Positions 27,126 through 37,014 of a stretch of DNA of 55,687 nucleotides are shown here, one piece after another. The translations under genes were made by a program, and so were the position numbers. The DNA is taken from the NCBI GenBank assembly GCA_965662045.1, contig CBFIGE010000014.1:1-55687 (forward strand). Reading direction: 5' to 3'. The number at the start of each line of letters is the position of its first letter. Position 1 is the first letter of the stretch. The DNA is from UBA3478 sp965662045 (GTDB taxonomy: Bacteria > Bacteroidota > Bacteroidia > Flavobacteriales > Flavobacteriaceae). The notes under the pieces were generated by a model that saw nothing but the letters and a program-made list of their open reading frames with translations, made no database searches and was not told where the DNA came from.

Positions 27126-27590
27126 ATGAAAAACTTAACCTTTGTAATTGCTTTTTTATCACTGTTTTCCTGTAATCAGCAAACAACTACTGATGAAGAA
27201 ATTAAAACTTTCAAAAAACTGAATCAAAACAATGAACAGATAACTGTTATGGTCGATGTATCGTATTCTTTAAGTGCAGAAGAAATTAAAACTTTTATTA
27301 CCGATGAACACGCTCCTTTCTTTTTTGAGCTTGAAGATTCAGGCATTGTTCGATTTGAATGGTTCATGAATGAAGAACAAAGTACGGCTACATTAATTGA
27401 AGTATTTAAAAATGCCAATGCATTTCAAGAATTGGGAGGTAAAATTTTGGGTTCTCCAATAAACTTAAGATTCAACGAATTATTCAAAAGAGAAGGTGTT
27501 ACTGTTCTAGGAGAAGTGAGCGAGGAATTTAAGGCAAAACTACAACCAATGAATCCAGCTTTCAAAACCTATACAGGCGGAATCAATTAA
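27126..27590 (+). CDS. Lipoprotein with an ABM/dimeric alpha-beta barrel-like domain
   Basis: A 154-residue lipoprotein (MKNLTFVIAFLSLFSCNQQ). The C-terminal half, with VRFEWFMNEEQSTATLIEVF, ANAFQELGGKILGSPINLRF and ELFKREGVTVLGEVSEE, has the strand-helix pattern of antibiotic-biosynthesis-monooxygenase-like dimeric barrels. No catalytic assignment is possible. It lies 68 nt before nadA on the same strand. Confidence 0.65.
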   Translation: MKNLTFVIAFLSLFSCNQQTTTDEEIKTFKKLNQNNEQITVMVDVSYSLSAEEIKTFITDEHAPFFFELEDSGIVRFEWFMNEEQSTATLIEVFKNANAFQELGGKILGSPINLRFNELFKREGVTVLGEVSEEFKAKLQPMNPAFKTYTGGIN

Positions 27591-27658
27591 AAATCGCAAG
27601 TCGTTATCAATCACATATTTTAAAAGTTAGTTCTTACCTTTATTAAAATTGTGATGGA

Positions 27659-28645
27659 ATGAATAATACAATAGCTCAAGGCAATTTATCGAAATTAGGA
27701 TACCTTAATTTGCCTATTCCAAAAGGGATTGATTTAAAACAGGCAATTCTTGATCTCAAAAGAGAAAAAAATGCTGTTTTATTAGCTCATTATTATCAAA
27801 ATAAAAATATACAAGAGCTTGCAGATTATTTAGGAGATAGTCTGTATTTGGCTAAAGCAGCACAAAATATTGATGCAGATATCATCATTTTTGCAGGTGT
27901 ACATTTTATGGCTGAAACGGCCAAAATTATCAATCCTTCAAAAAAAGTGCTCTTGCCAGATTTAAATGCAGGTTGTTCATTGGCGGATTCCTGCCCACCT
28001 CAAGAATTTGCTAAATTTAAGGCGAACTATCCCGAGGCAGTAGTAGTTACTTATATCAATTGTTCAGCAGAAATCAAAGCCCTTTCAGATATTGTATGCA
28101 CTTCTTCAAACGCTGTTCGTGTCATAGAATCTATAGATAGAGATACCCCTATTATTTTTGCGCCAGATAAAAATCTTGGACGTTTTTTAATAAATGAAAC
28201 AGGTCGCGATTTAATTCTATGGGATGGGTCGTGCATAGTACATGAGGCCTTTAGCTTCGAAAAGATTGTCAATCTTGCCAAGGCTCATCCAACGGCTAAA
28301 TTTATAGCACATCCTGAAAGTGAATCGCAAGTATTAGATATTGCTCATTACATTGGAAGTACATCGGGCTTATTAAAATTTGTTCAAAACGATGATTCTG
28401 ATTCGTACATTGTGGGCACAGAAGCTGGAATCATTCATGAAATGAAAAAAGTAGCTCCACAAAAAACATTTATTCCAGCTCCAGTTGAAGATGACACTTG
28501 CGCCTGCAGTGAGTGTGCGTTTATGAAATTGAACACCCTAGAAAAGCTATTCTTGTGCATCGAGCACGAAAAGCCTGAAATTTTAATGGACCCCAAATTA
28601 ATGCAAAAGGCCTTTAAGCCAATTGAAAAAATGTTAATGCTTTAA
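27659..28645 (+). CDS. nadA: Quinolinate synthase NadA
   Basis: A 328-residue iron-sulfur enzyme. It condenses iminoaspartate with dihydroxyacetone phosphate to quinolinate, the second step of de novo NAD synthesis. Motifs: VLLAHYYQNKNIQELADYLG, FAGVHFMAETAKI, LLPDLNAGCSLADSCPP (cluster Cys), YINCSAEIKALSDIVCTSSN (second Cys) and EDDTCACSECAFMKLNTLEK (third Cys region). Length is normal. The stop TAA is followed immediately by the nadB ATG. Confidence 0.97.
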   Translation: MNNTIAQGNLSKLGYLNLPIPKGIDLKQAILDLKREKNAVLLAHYYQNKNIQELADYLGDSLYLAKAAQNIDADIIIFAGVHFMAETAKIINPSKKVLLPDLNAGCSLADSCPPQEFAKFKANYPEAVVVTYINCSAEIKALSDIVCTSSNAVRVIESIDRDTPIIFAPDKNLGRFLINETGRDLILWDGSCIVHEAFSFEKIVNLAKAHPTAKFIAHPESESQVLDIAHYIGSTSGLLKFVQNDDSDSYIVGTEAGIIHEMKKVAPQKTFIPAPVEDDTCACSECAFMKLNTLEKLFLCIEHEKPEILMDPKLMQKAFKPIEKMLML

Positions 28646-30211
28646 ATGTATTCTGACGTACTCGTTATTGGTTCAGGAATTGCAGGTCTTTCTTATGCGA
28701 TTGAGTTAGCGGAACAGAGGCCAGACTTGAATATTGTCATTATTTCAAAAAGAGAAGTTTTTGAGTCTAATACGAAATATGCTCAAGGTGGAATTGCAGT
28801 TGTTCAAAATTTTGTCTCTGATTCATTTGAAAAGCACGTAAACGATACCCTTTTAGCTGGAGATTTTAAATGTGACGAGCAGATTGTCCGAAAGGTTGTC
28901 AAAGAAGGTCCAAGTCGCTTAAAGCGATTAATGAGTTGGGGAGCACAATTCGACCAGGTATCAGGTCAGAATTCACATCTTGACTTAGGAAAAGAAGGAG
29001 GGCACACAGCAAATAGAATAGTTCACCATAAGGATAAATCTGGCTTTGAAATACAACGAGCGCTGGTTCAACGCCTTAAGGAAATCAAAAATATCAGTCT
29101 TTTAGAAAATCACACATTAGTAGATTTAATAACAGATCATCATCACAATATGACCGCCAGAAATCGATGTTATGGTGCATATGTAATTTCTTTAGAAACA
29201 CTAAGTATTGTAAAAATAAGTGCTCAAATCACTGTGCTTTCAACCGGAGGTGCAGGTCAGGTATACAAGTACACAACAAACCCTGAATCTGCAACTGGAG
29301 ATGGTATTGCAGCAGCATACAGAGCCAAGGTGAGAGTAAAAAACCTGCATTATGTTCAATTTCATCCAACAGCATTAGCTCTTGAAAATCAGAAATCTCC
29401 CTTTTTGATTTCTGAGGCTGTTCGTGGTTTTGGAGCACATTTACTCAATGAAAAAAAAGAGCGCTTTATGTTGAATTACGATTCAAGAGGAGAGTTGTCT
29501 TCTCGCGATATTGTATCAAGAGCTCTTGAAAAAGAAATTAAAAAACAAGAATTACCATATGTTTTTTTATGCCTCAAACATTTAGATAAACTGGAAGTTG
29601 AGAATGCATTTCCAACCATTTCTAAGGAATGTAAAAAACACGGTCTTTTCTTTCATAAAGATTTGATACCAGTTCGTCCAGCTGCGCATTATTTTTGTGG
29701 TGGTATAGCAGTAGATATTGATGCTAAAACCTCTTTAGATGGACTTTTAGCCATAGGAGAATGCAGCCACACAGGCCTTCACGGAGCAAATCGTCTCGCG
29801 TCAAACTCATTGTTAGAAGCCCTAGTTTATGCACACACAGCAGTCAAGACCACCCACGTAACTTTGGAACATGAATGGCTTGAAAAAGACTATTTAAATA
29901 AGATTCCTCAATGGAGTCACCCACAAGAAATCTTAGATCGCTATTCAGAAAAAATCTCAAATTTGAAGTCAGGAGTGCAGCAGATTATGTCCTCAAAAGT
30001 TGGCGTATTTAAAACTAATAAGGGTTTAATTGAGGCTGAACAAGAACTTGATTACTACTATCAATCCACAAAAAAACATTACCAACAAAATAAAATAACA
30101 CCCCAACTGCTTGAACTTCGAAACATGGTGAATGTCAGTTATCTCATAATCAAACAAGCTCAACAAACTAAAGAAAACAAAGGGGTGTATTACAACGAAG
30201 ACAATGCTTAA
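28646..30211 (+). CDS. nadB: L-aspartate oxidase NadB
   Basis: A 521-residue FAD enzyme that oxidises aspartate to iminoaspartate, the first step of the pathway. FAD motif VIGSGIAGLSYAIELAE, then SNTKYAQGGIAVV, EGGHTANRIVHHKDKSG, VQFHPTAL, RPAAHYFCGGI and GLHGANRLASNSLLEALVYA. Starts directly after nadA and overlaps nadC by 8 nt (ATGCTTAA). Confidence 0.97.
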   Translation: MYSDVLVIGSGIAGLSYAIELAEQRPDLNIVIISKREVFESNTKYAQGGIAVVQNFVSDSFEKHVNDTLLAGDFKCDEQIVRKVVKEGPSRLKRLMSWGAQFDQVSGQNSHLDLGKEGGHTANRIVHHKDKSGFEIQRALVQRLKEIKNISLLENHTLVDLITDHHHNMTARNRCYGAYVISLETLSIVKISAQITVLSTGGAGQVYKYTTNPESATGDGIAAAYRAKVRVKNLHYVQFHPTALALENQKSPFLISEAVRGFGAHLLNEKKERFMLNYDSRGELSSRDIVSRALEKEIKKQELPYVFLCLKHLDKLEVENAFPTISKECKKHGLFFHKDLIPVRPAAHYFCGGIAVDIDAKTSLDGLLAIGECSHTGLHGANRLASNSLLEALVYAHTAVKTTHVTLEHEWLEKDYLNKIPQWSHPQEILDRYSEKISNLKSGVQQIMSSKVGVFKTNKGLIEAEQELDYYYQSTKKHYQQNKITPQLLELRNMVNVSYLIIKQAQQTKENKGVYYNEDNA

Positions 30212-31073
30212 TCTCAATTCAAATTTAATTCAATCACAGTTGAAGCGATTTATAAACAGCGCTCTAGAAGAAGATATCGGAAGGGGTGATATTAGCGCCA
30301 AAGCTTGCTTGGATGCTCAAAAGGACTCTCAAGCGCAATTGCTTTTAAAAGAAGATGGAGTAATTGCAGGAATAGCATTGGCCAAGTTAATTTTTCACAC
30401 GCACGACTCACGTATTCATTTCAATTCCTTTGTAGAGGATGGCCAATATCTAGCTGCTGGAACAATTCTTTTTAAAATCAACGGTCCTGAATCTTCAATC
30501 TTGTCAGCTGAAAGAGTCGTTTTAAATTGTCTACAGCGAATGAGTGGTATTGCGACCCTTACGACAGAAGTCCAAAATAAAATAAGTCATACCGGTTGTA
30601 AAGTATTAGATACTAGAAAGACAACACCTAATTTTAGAATTGCAGAAAAATGGGCAGTACAAATTGGAGGAGGAACAAATCACAGAATGGGATTATATGA
30701 TATGGTTATGCTCAAAGACAATCATATCGATTATTGCGGATCTATACATGCCGCTATTCAAAAGACCTTAGCCTACTTGAAAAACAATACTATAAAAGTT
30801 CCAATAGTTGTTGAGACTAGAAATATTGATGAAGTAAAGGCTTGTTTAAATTACAGTGACGCCATTGATCGCATTCTATTGGATAATATGTCGGTTGACG
30901 ATCTAAAAACTGCAGTTGAGTTAATAGCAAATCAAGTTCAAACAGAGGCATCTGGCGGAATAAATACAAACAATGTTATAGAAATAGCTGAAACCGGTGT
31001 TAACTTTATCTCTATGGGTAGCGTAATTTATGATGCTAAAGTCTTAGATATGAGTTTAAAAGCGATTTCTTGA
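30204..31073 (+). CDS. nadC: Nicotinate-nucleotide pyrophosphorylase (carboxylating) NadC
   Basis: A 289-residue enzyme. It converts quinolinate and PRPP to nicotinate mononucleotide. Motifs: EEDIGRGDISAKA, NCLQRMSGIATLT, LDTRKTTPNFRIAEKWAVQI, GGGTNHRMGLYDMVMLKDNH, VVETRNIDE and EASGGINTNNV. Completes the nadABC operon; its start lies inside the nadB end, so it is probably translationally coupled. Confidence 0.97.
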   Translation: MLNLNSNLIQSQLKRFINSALEEDIGRGDISAKACLDAQKDSQAQLLLKEDGVIAGIALAKLIFHTHDSRIHFNSFVEDGQYLAAGTILFKINGPESSILSAERVVLNCLQRMSGIATLTTEVQNKISHTGCKVLDTRKTTPNFRIAEKWAVQIGGGTNHRMGLYDMVMLKDNHIDYCGSIHAAIQKTLAYLKNNTIKVPIVVETRNIDEVKACLNYSDAIDRILLDNMSVDDLKTAVELIANQVQTEASGGINTNNVIEIAETGVNFISMGSVIYDAKVLDMSLKAIS

Positions 31074-31090
31074 AATTAAATAGTATTGAG

Positions 31091-31789
31091 ATGAGAAAAA
31101 AAGTTATACGATATGGGCTTGAATTTTTGGTTGTGTTTTCAGGGATTTTACTCTCATTTGTAATTGACAATAGAATTAAGGTTAATGAGCGTATAACCAA
31201 TAAAGATTTACTCTTAACTCAATTGAGTATTGCTTTAAATGAAGATCGCATTCAGCTAGAGGTAGTAAAATCTGCATTAAACAATTGTTTAGTATCAATT
31301 GACAGTCTTCTAGATAATCACAGCAGAAGAAATATGATTTCTAAAAGGGTGGCTTTGAATTTTTCAAATGTATCAGCCCGCATGTCCATCTCTTTTTTTC
31401 CTCAAAAAAGTATTTATAATCAACTGATCAATTCGAGTGCATTTGAACTTATCGAAAACGATGAACTCAAAAAAGGACTAACAGACTACTACGAACATTT
31501 GAGCGAGCGAAACAATTCTATCAATATAAAACTAGATGAGTTCAATCAAGAGTTTGATTATTACTTTATTCCTCATATCAATTATATTACAAGTTTGGAT
31601 CAACTCGACAATTCAATTGATTTAAGCTCGAGTATTTCTAATTACACTATATACGATAGCTTTTATCAAAATGCCTCATTAGGCTATCTCACAAATACAC
31701 AGAAACGAATTGTTTTTTACCAAGAATTACTCAAAAAATATGAAGAAACTCTAGGCCAAGTCTTAGATGAATTGGGAGATAATAGTTGA
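31091..31789 (+). CDS. DUF6090-like single-pass membrane protein, third paralogue
   Basis: 232 residues from the ATG at 31091 (a TTG at 31070 overlaps the nadC stop, but the ATG aligns with the paralogues). MRKKVIRYGLEFLVVFSGIL matches the start of the pair at 7.1-8.5 kb, and FFPQKSIYNQLINSSAFELI aligns with their EYRSLQNSGLIE block. Only 17 nt separate it from nadC, so it is probably the last gene of the nad transcript. No catalytic residues recognised. Confidence 0.75.
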   Translation: MRKKVIRYGLEFLVVFSGILLSFVIDNRIKVNERITNKDLLLTQLSIALNEDRIQLEVVKSALNNCLVSIDSLLDNHSRRNMISKRVALNFSNVSARMSISFFPQKSIYNQLINSSAFELIENDELKKGLTDYYEHLSERNNSINIKLDEFNQEFDYYFIPHINYITSLDQLDNSIDLSSSISNYTIYDSFYQNASLGYLTNTQKRIVFYQELLKKYEETLGQVLDELGDNS

Positions 31790-31790
31790 T

Positions 31791-32807
31791 TCAGTACTGA
31801 AGTTTTATTCTAAAAACCTTTGGGTTATTCACAAAACCAGTAGCATAAAGGTATTTTTCATCTTCGTCGAATGCGCAATTCGTGATATGACCAAAATCAA
31901 TACTAGCCTTTAATTCACCTTCAGGTGAGATCACTAATAAACCTCCAGGACCTGATGTAAAAATATTTCCTGATGAGTGTACTTTCATGCCGTCGAAATT
32001 ACCTTGAAATTGAGCTGCTAATTCTTTACCGGAAAAAAGAGTTTCAACTTTGAGCGTTTCTAAATCGATTTTTTTAACTTCTGGATTGCCGTCTAACATT
32101 CCCATTTTATTGACATATAAGGTTTTTTCGTCAGGTGAAAGTGCAATGCCATTTGGCACGTCAATTTGATCAGTAATTAGTTCAAGTTTTTGAGCATTGG
32201 GTGAAAGTTTAAATACCCCATTAAAATCAAGTTCTCTCATTTCGGTTTCAACAAAACTGAAGGCTTGTAAATCAAAGAAGGCAAAAGGAGGGTCTGTAAA
32301 ATAAATAGAACCATCTTTAGCAATGCTCATATCATTTGGACTATTTAATCTCTTGCCATTGTAATTATCTACTAGGGTAAAAAATTCTGGTTCTGTAGTT
32401 GCGAGATTTTCAATTAAAGCTAATCTACGATCTCCATGTTGGCAAAGTATTAAGTTACCTGAAGATGTTAGTTTAAGGCCATTTGCACCTAGAATTCCTT
32501 CGCCAAGATTATCGGCATAACCCGTATTACCACTTGGAGATATGTGTGTTTTGATACCTTCATTTTCATTCCAACTGTGCACACTATTATTTATAACATC
32601 TGTAAAGAATAGTGTATTGGTATTGGCATCCCAAACAGGGCCTTCAGGCAATGCGATAGAATCAGCTAGTGTTTCAATCTCTGCATATGGATCGATTATA
32701 GATGTGATTCCATCATCTACAATTTTAATTTTGGCATTCTCTTCTTTTGCTTTTTGTTGACAAGCGCAGAGCAACACAATGATAATTAATGTGATGTATT
32801 TTTTCAT
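31791..32807 (-). CDS. SMP-30/gluconolactonase-like lipoprotein
   Basis: A 338-residue lipoprotein (ITLIIIVLLCACQQK) with a six-bladed propeller of the SMP-30/gluconolaconase/LRE family. Motifs: SIALPEGPVWD (metal-ligand Glu), GILGANGLKL, RLNSPNDMSIAKDGSIYFTD (Asn/Asp), DVPNGIALSPDEKTLYV and FDGMKVHSSGNIFTSGPGG. The metal-site residues appear conserved. It probably hydrolyses a sugar lactone or related ester in the cell envelope. Convergent with the DUF6090-like gene (1 nt gap). Confidence 0.87.
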   Translation of the reverse strand: MKKYITLIIIVLLCACQQKAKEENAKIKIVDDGITSIIDPYAEIETLADSIALPEGPVWDANTNTLFFTDVINNSVHSWNENEGIKTHISPSGNTGYADNLGEGILGANGLKLTSSGNLILCQHGDRRLALIENLATTEPEFFTLVDNYNGKRLNSPNDMSIAKDGSIYFTDPPFAFFDLQAFSFVETEMRELDFNGVFKLSPNAQKLELITDQIDVPNGIALSPDEKTLYVNKMGMLDGNPEVKKIDLETLKVETLFSGKELAAQFQGNFDGMKVHSSGNIFTSGPGGLLVISPEGELKASIDFGHITNCAFDEDEKYLYATGFVNNPKVFRIKLQY

Positions 32808-33077
32808 TGTTAGGTTTAAGTGTTTACACTAATTTACATCACAAATTTTATTTTATAATTGAAATAAACAAGAATTTTAAACTTGATTAAGGACTCTTCA
32901 TGTCATAGGATTATCCCATGATTGAAAAAGAATTTGATGTTAAGTAAATAGAGATCTTTTTTGCATTAACAATCGGCAAGAGCACAATTAATCTTTATAG
33001 GAAGTATAAAACGAAATCAAATTTTATAGTGAAGATTTGTTTACTTTGATTGAAATTGAATCAACAATGAGCAAACC

Positions 33078-33809
33078 ATGAATATTTTTAAAATCGCAGC
33101 AAAAAAACATTTTCGAGAAGGCATATTTATTTTCATTAGTGTGTTAGGAGCATTTGCTTTAGAATCTTATCGAGAAAGTATTTTACAGATTAAATTGAAA
33201 GACAAGCTTTTAAAACAATTAACCGTAATGATTACTGAGGACATCTCTCAATTAAATGAGGTATATAATAAATTAGACCTAACACTGAATTCTGCAAAAA
33301 TTTTAACCGATGATTTTCTAGCGAAAGATCAAAAATTAAACCAAGAGCTGTTGGCTAAAAAATTCTCAGATTTGCGATTTATGAATTTATCTTTTTTTCC
33401 TCAGTATGGAATTTACAATCAATTACTTAGCTCGAATGGATTGGAAAATATAAAAGATGAAAAGCTAAAAAAAGAGCTAGTTTACCTATATGAAAATCTC
33501 TTAAAAAGAATACAGGCCGCAGACCCAGTTTTAGATGAAATGCGATGGAAAACCTATTTAAATCTCTCTAGTCAAATCGTTGTTATTTCTTCAGACGCAG
33601 ATCAAAAACAGTTAGGAGTATCTGATTTTCCTCAATTCGAACATGAGGTGGATTACTTTTACATAAGCGATGATTATTACGATTCAATGGATGTATTGAA
33701 CTTTTACAATCAAATCAGCTTGTACATCAATCAATATAAAACTGGATTGAACAATATTGAAAATGCCTTAGAATCTCTGCTATTATTAATTGAAAACGAA
33801 TTGAACTAA
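33078..33809 (+). CDS. DUF6090-like single-pass membrane protein, fourth paralogue
   Basis: 243 residues. The N-terminal helix is REGIFIFISVLGAFALES, followed by coiled, charged helices. SFFPQYGIYNQLLSSNGLEN followed by KLKKELVYLYENL aligns with the third paralogue (SFFPQKSIYNQLINSSAFEL). It stands alone, with 270 bp upstream and 152 bp downstream without genes. Function unknown. Confidence 0.72.
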   Translation: MNIFKIAAKKHFREGIFIFISVLGAFALESYRESILQIKLKDKLLKQLTVMITEDISQLNEVYNKLDLTLNSAKILTDDFLAKDQKLNQELLAKKFSDLRFMNLSFFPQYGIYNQLLSSNGLENIKDEKLKKELVYLYENLLKRIQAADPVLDEMRWKTYLNLSSQIVVISSDADQKQLGVSDFPQFEHEVDYFYISDDYYDSMDVLNFYNQISLYINQYKTGLNNIENALESLLLLIENELN

Positions 33810-33961
33810 ATACAAGGGACATCACAATTATTTAATTCAAAATAGTTCTAAAGAAAATAATATTAGACTTAATTTTAAAAGACTAGTATTTGTTTTTTTA
33901 TCTTGTCGCAGGGAATTAAAATCATAAATTTTTACAATTAATTAAGTAAAATATACAAGCA

Positions 33962-34381
33962 ATGAAAAGAAGAGTTAACGTAATTTGGAAAGGTAATGGC
34001 GCTGATGGCATGGGTCATATGAGTACTCAAAGTAAAGCCATAAATCAAATGCCTTATTCATTTAAGTCAAGATTTGAAAATGAAGATGGAGCATTGGGGA
34101 CTAATCCTGAGGAATTAATTGTTTCTGCCTTAGCAGCATGCTTCAACATGAAATTAGCCTTTGTTTTAAATGAAAATAATTACCATCCTAAAGAACTTGA
34201 CACAAAGGCAGTTCTTAATTTCGAAGAGGGTGTAATCACCAAAATTGAAATGGACCTCAAAGCTTCTATACCTGACATAAATCAAGATGAGTTTAATACT
34301 TTAGCCGAGGAGGCAAAGCAAAATTGTCCAATTTCTGGGGTGTTAAAATGCGATATTCTGCTCGAAGCTAGTTTGGTGTAA
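33962..34381 (+). CDS. OsmC family peroxiredoxin-like protein
   Basis: 139 residues, cytoplasmic. The OsmC signature GTNPEELIVSALAACFNMKL carries the first catalytic Cys, and QNCPISGVLKCDI carries the second. Family members reduce organic hydroperoxides. Length is typical. Confidence 0.9.
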   Translation: MKRRVNVIWKGNGADGMGHMSTQSKAINQMPYSFKSRFENEDGALGTNPEELIVSALAACFNMKLAFVLNENNYHPKELDTKAVLNFEEGVITKIEMDLKASIPDINQDEFNTLAEEAKQNCPISGVLKCDILLEASLV

Positions 34382-34431
34382 GAGTTAACTATTCGCTTTT
34401 AGGGTAGGCATATGAAGCCCGTAATAAGCTT

Positions 34432-35340
34432 TTATTTAAGGTTTATATTTAGAAAAGAAAATACTTTTTCTAAGTTAGTTTGGTTGATAAAAAGTCCTCC
34501 TCCGTGTCCGGCCCCATCAATTAAATCATAGCTTACTTTTGATTCTCCAAGTTGGTCTTTTAGTGCATTGTAAAAATTAGAACTCTGGGTGTATGGAATC
34601 AGTTGATCTTCTGTCCCATGCTGAATTAAGAAAGGGGGGTCATTTGAATCAATATAGGATGTAGGATTAGCTTGATTGACAATGGCCAAATTGTTAGGGT
34701 CATTAACATCTAGACCTAAAAATTGAGATTCATTTTGTCCTGAGATATTGAACCCTAAAGACAACGCCTCAGTTGTCATATTCGCAAAGTCTATGGGAGC
34801 AAACCAGTCAACACATGCTTGAATTACAGTAGAAGCGGTCAGATAATCCCCCTCTGATCCATCTAAATAAGGTTCCCCAGACGAGGTTCCTAGTATACTA
34901 GCGAGGTAGGCGCCAGCTGAGACTCCCCAAGCACCGATTTTACTAGGATTAATTTTATAAACAGCTGCATTACTTCTAATATAACGAACAGCTGCTTTAG
35001 TATCGTGAACAGCAGCTGGAAATGTTGCTTCAGTGCTAAGTCTATAGTTAATGGAGCAGGCAACAAATCCTCGATTGACCAAATCATTTGCATAAGGAAG
35101 CATTGCGGATTTATCTCCAGCCTTAAAAGCTCCTCCATGAATTACAATAACTACAGGAAAAGGTCCTTTGCCTTTTGGCAAGTAAATATCCATTTTTTGT
35201 GCTTCTGATTCAGAGGAGTAAGAGATGTTTCTATAGTTTAACTGTTCGGGGATATCTACTTCTTGTGAAATTTCTTCTTTCGAACAAGATAACAGAGATA
35301 CAATAAGAAGAGTTGCATAGAATCGTATATCAAGTCTCAT
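34432..35340 (-). CDS. Alpha/beta-hydrolase esterase lipoprotein (BD-FAE/HSL-like)
   Basis: 302 residues with a lipoprotein signal (LLIVSLLSCSKEE). Motifs: oxyanion HGGAFKAGD, nucleophile elbow GAWGVSAGAYLAS, acid in QHGTEDQLIPY, and base in IDGAGHGGG. This matches exported carboxylesterases of the feruloyl-esterase/hormone-sensitive-lipase group. Substrate unknown; acyl groups on polysaccharides are a possibility. Confidence 0.87.
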   Translation of the reverse strand: MRLDIRFYATLLIVSLLSCSKEEISQEVDIPEQLNYRNISYSSESEAQKMDIYLPKGKGPFPVVIVIHGGAFKAGDKSAMLPYANDLVNRGFVACSINYRLSTEATFPAAVHDTKAAVRYIRSNAAVYKINPSKIGAWGVSAGAYLASILGTSSGEPYLDGSEGDYLTASTVIQACVDWFAPIDFANMTTEALSLGFNISGQNESQFLGLDVNDPNNLAIVNQANPTSYIDSNDPPFLIQHGTEDQLIPYTQSSNFYNALKDQLGESKVSYDLIDGAGHGGGLFINQTNLEKVFSFLNINLK

Positions 35341-35469
35341 AAGCTAGCATTAAAACATCAAGATAAAAACATTCCTAGAGAAACCTAAGTTAAGTTAGAA
35401 CAGTACATGGCCTTTCATATAATGCAAATTAGAAATGATCTCAAGGCAATCCGTACCGTTATTTTAGGA

Positions 35470-36546
35470 CTAACCTATTTTTTCTAAAAGGTCTTTAATC
35501 CCATCATCGATGAAATTAACCTCTTTTTCTGAGGATAGTGCCGGTGACATACTACCCGCAAAGTGACCGTATTTAGAATCAATGACTTTAAGGTCTGCGT
35601 CGGGCATTTTTTTAACTTCAGGTATATTATCTTCAGCAACAAATGAAATATCTGACGAAGAGGGCATAACTAGGGCTGGACAAGTAATATTCGAAAGGGC
35701 TTTGGCAGTGCTGCCTCCAAATTTTTCGTGCTTTCCAATATCCCCATGTTGCCATGTTTTAGCCATTCCTAGGAGATTATTTGCATCAATACCACTAAAG
35801 AGGTCATTTAGAGTTTGAAAATAAGCATGGTCGTCAGCAAGACCTCCAAATAAACCTAAATGCAGGTTCTCTTCATATCCTTTTTGATCAAATAAACGAG
35901 AAGTATAGTTCATTGAAAATGCCTTCAATCCAATAGATGGAGGTGAGGTATAATTTCCATTGTCGAAAGCGACATCTGCAGTTAAAGCCAACTTACAACC
36001 CTCTAATGCTATCCAATTTTGAAATGTTGTTTTAGCGGTGCCGCAGATTGGTACAATGCCACCGGTTCTACTTCCATGTAATGCGCCCCAATGAAAAGCT
36101 TGCTGCGCACCCATAGAAAATCCGATGTACAAGAGCGGGTTTGTTATACCAAAGTATTCTTGTAATAATTTATCTTGGGCATTTATATTGTCGTAATAGG
36201 TAATCAAGGGAAACTTCGATCCCCTTTGAGAAGGACTTGCATTACTTGGAGAAGATGATTGTCCACTGCAAAAAAGATTGGGTGAAATTATACAATATTT
36301 TGAAGGATCTAATGCTCTTCCTTCACCAATGCCCATTTGATTAAAATTGTGATCTCCACCAAAACATGTGGCAAATATAATGGCATTGCTTTTGGCTGAA
36401 TTCAGCTCTCCCTGAACATCAACAATTAAAAAAGCATCATATAAGATTTCACCACTTTGTAGTTTAAAATCTCCGAGTTTAAAAGTGAAAGTTTCATGTT
36501 TATTTACCATTGTAAAATGTTGATTAGTTTCTATTGTTTTTAACAT
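35470..36546 (-). CDS. MetX-like alpha/beta-fold hydrolase/acyltransferase
   Basis: About 358 residues from the ATG at 36546; another ATG at 36582 lies only 22 nt from the divergent gene, and 36510 is also possible. Nucleophile elbow YIGFSMGAQQAFHWGALHGS, acid region PSSSDISFV, base SKYGHFAGS. The layout is that of the homoserine-acetyltransferase family, but the usual GGS nucleophile context is GFSMG and the N-terminal FGGDHNF replaces the HALTG motif, so true MetX activity is unlikely. Cytoplasmic. Confidence 0.78.
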   Translation of the reverse strand: MLKTIETNQHFTMVNKHETFTFKLGDFKLQSGEILYDAFLIVDVQGELNSAKSNAIIFATCFGGDHNFNQMGIGEGRALDPSKYCIISPNLFCSGQSSSPSNASPSQRGSKFPLITYYDNINAQDKLLQEYFGITNPLLYIGFSMGAQQAFHWGALHGSRTGGIVPICGTAKTTFQNWIALEGCKLALTADVAFDNGNYTSPPSIGLKAFSMNYTSRLFDQKGYEENLHLGLFGGLADDHAYFQTLNDLFSGIDANNLLGMAKTWQHGDIGKHEKFGGSTAKALSNITCPALVMPSSSDISFVAEDNIPEVKKMPDADLKVIDSKYGHFAGSMSPALSSEKEVNFIDDGIKDLLEKIG

Positions 36547-36604
36547 ACAATATAATTGTTTTTGTAGTTTTTTTTTAATCATTTAACTTCGAAATAGCAT
36601 TAGA

Positions 36605-36847
36605 ATGAATTCAAGTCTTATGAGCAAGTATATTAAGGTGTACAGAGAAAGCGCAATTTTTATTCACGGACTAGCGCTTTATTTAGAGGAAAACGGAATT
36701 TCATCTATAATAAAAGATTCCAACGAATCTGCCCGATTGGCAGGGTTTGCTGTTCCTCAAAACAGTGTAGAATTACAAGTTTTAGAAAGCGATGTAGAAA
36801 GGGCTAAAAAGCTTATAGTGTCATTTAACAAGACCTCTAGTGATTAA
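36605..36847 (+). CDS. DUF2007-type putative signal-transducing protein
   Basis: 80 residues (or 75 from the second ATG at 36620, which matches the usual MSKYIKVY-like start). The pattern of YIKVYRES, then LALYLEENGISSIIKD, ESARLAGF and VELQVLESDVERAKKLI, fits the ferredoxin-like DUF2007 domain. Precise role unknown. Confidence 0.8.
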   Translation: MNSSLMSKYIKVYRESAIFIHGLALYLEENGISSIIKDSNESARLAGFAVPQNSVELQVLESDVERAKKLIVSFNKTSSD

Positions 36848-36941
36848 TACAAAAGAGTCTATTTCTCTGCTCCAAAGGGGGTAATTATTTTCTCAAATTA
36901 CACGATAAACAATACTCAATTCTAACGACTCTAAAGGGTCT

Positions 36942-36974
36942 AAAAAAATCAGGAGTACACATCGTGTACCCCTG
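36942..36974 (-). terminator. Intrinsic terminator for the leftward SnoaL-like gene
   Basis: On the minus strand the stem CAGGGGTACAC/GTGTACTCCTG (one mismatch, three-base loop, 36950-36974) is followed by A and T7 (36942-36948). It lies 40 nt beyond the stop of the gene at 37015-37509. Confidence 0.8.
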
Positions 36975-37014
36975 AAACAGTGTAGTTAAAGTAAGCTTTT
37001 GGACAAAGTTTTAT

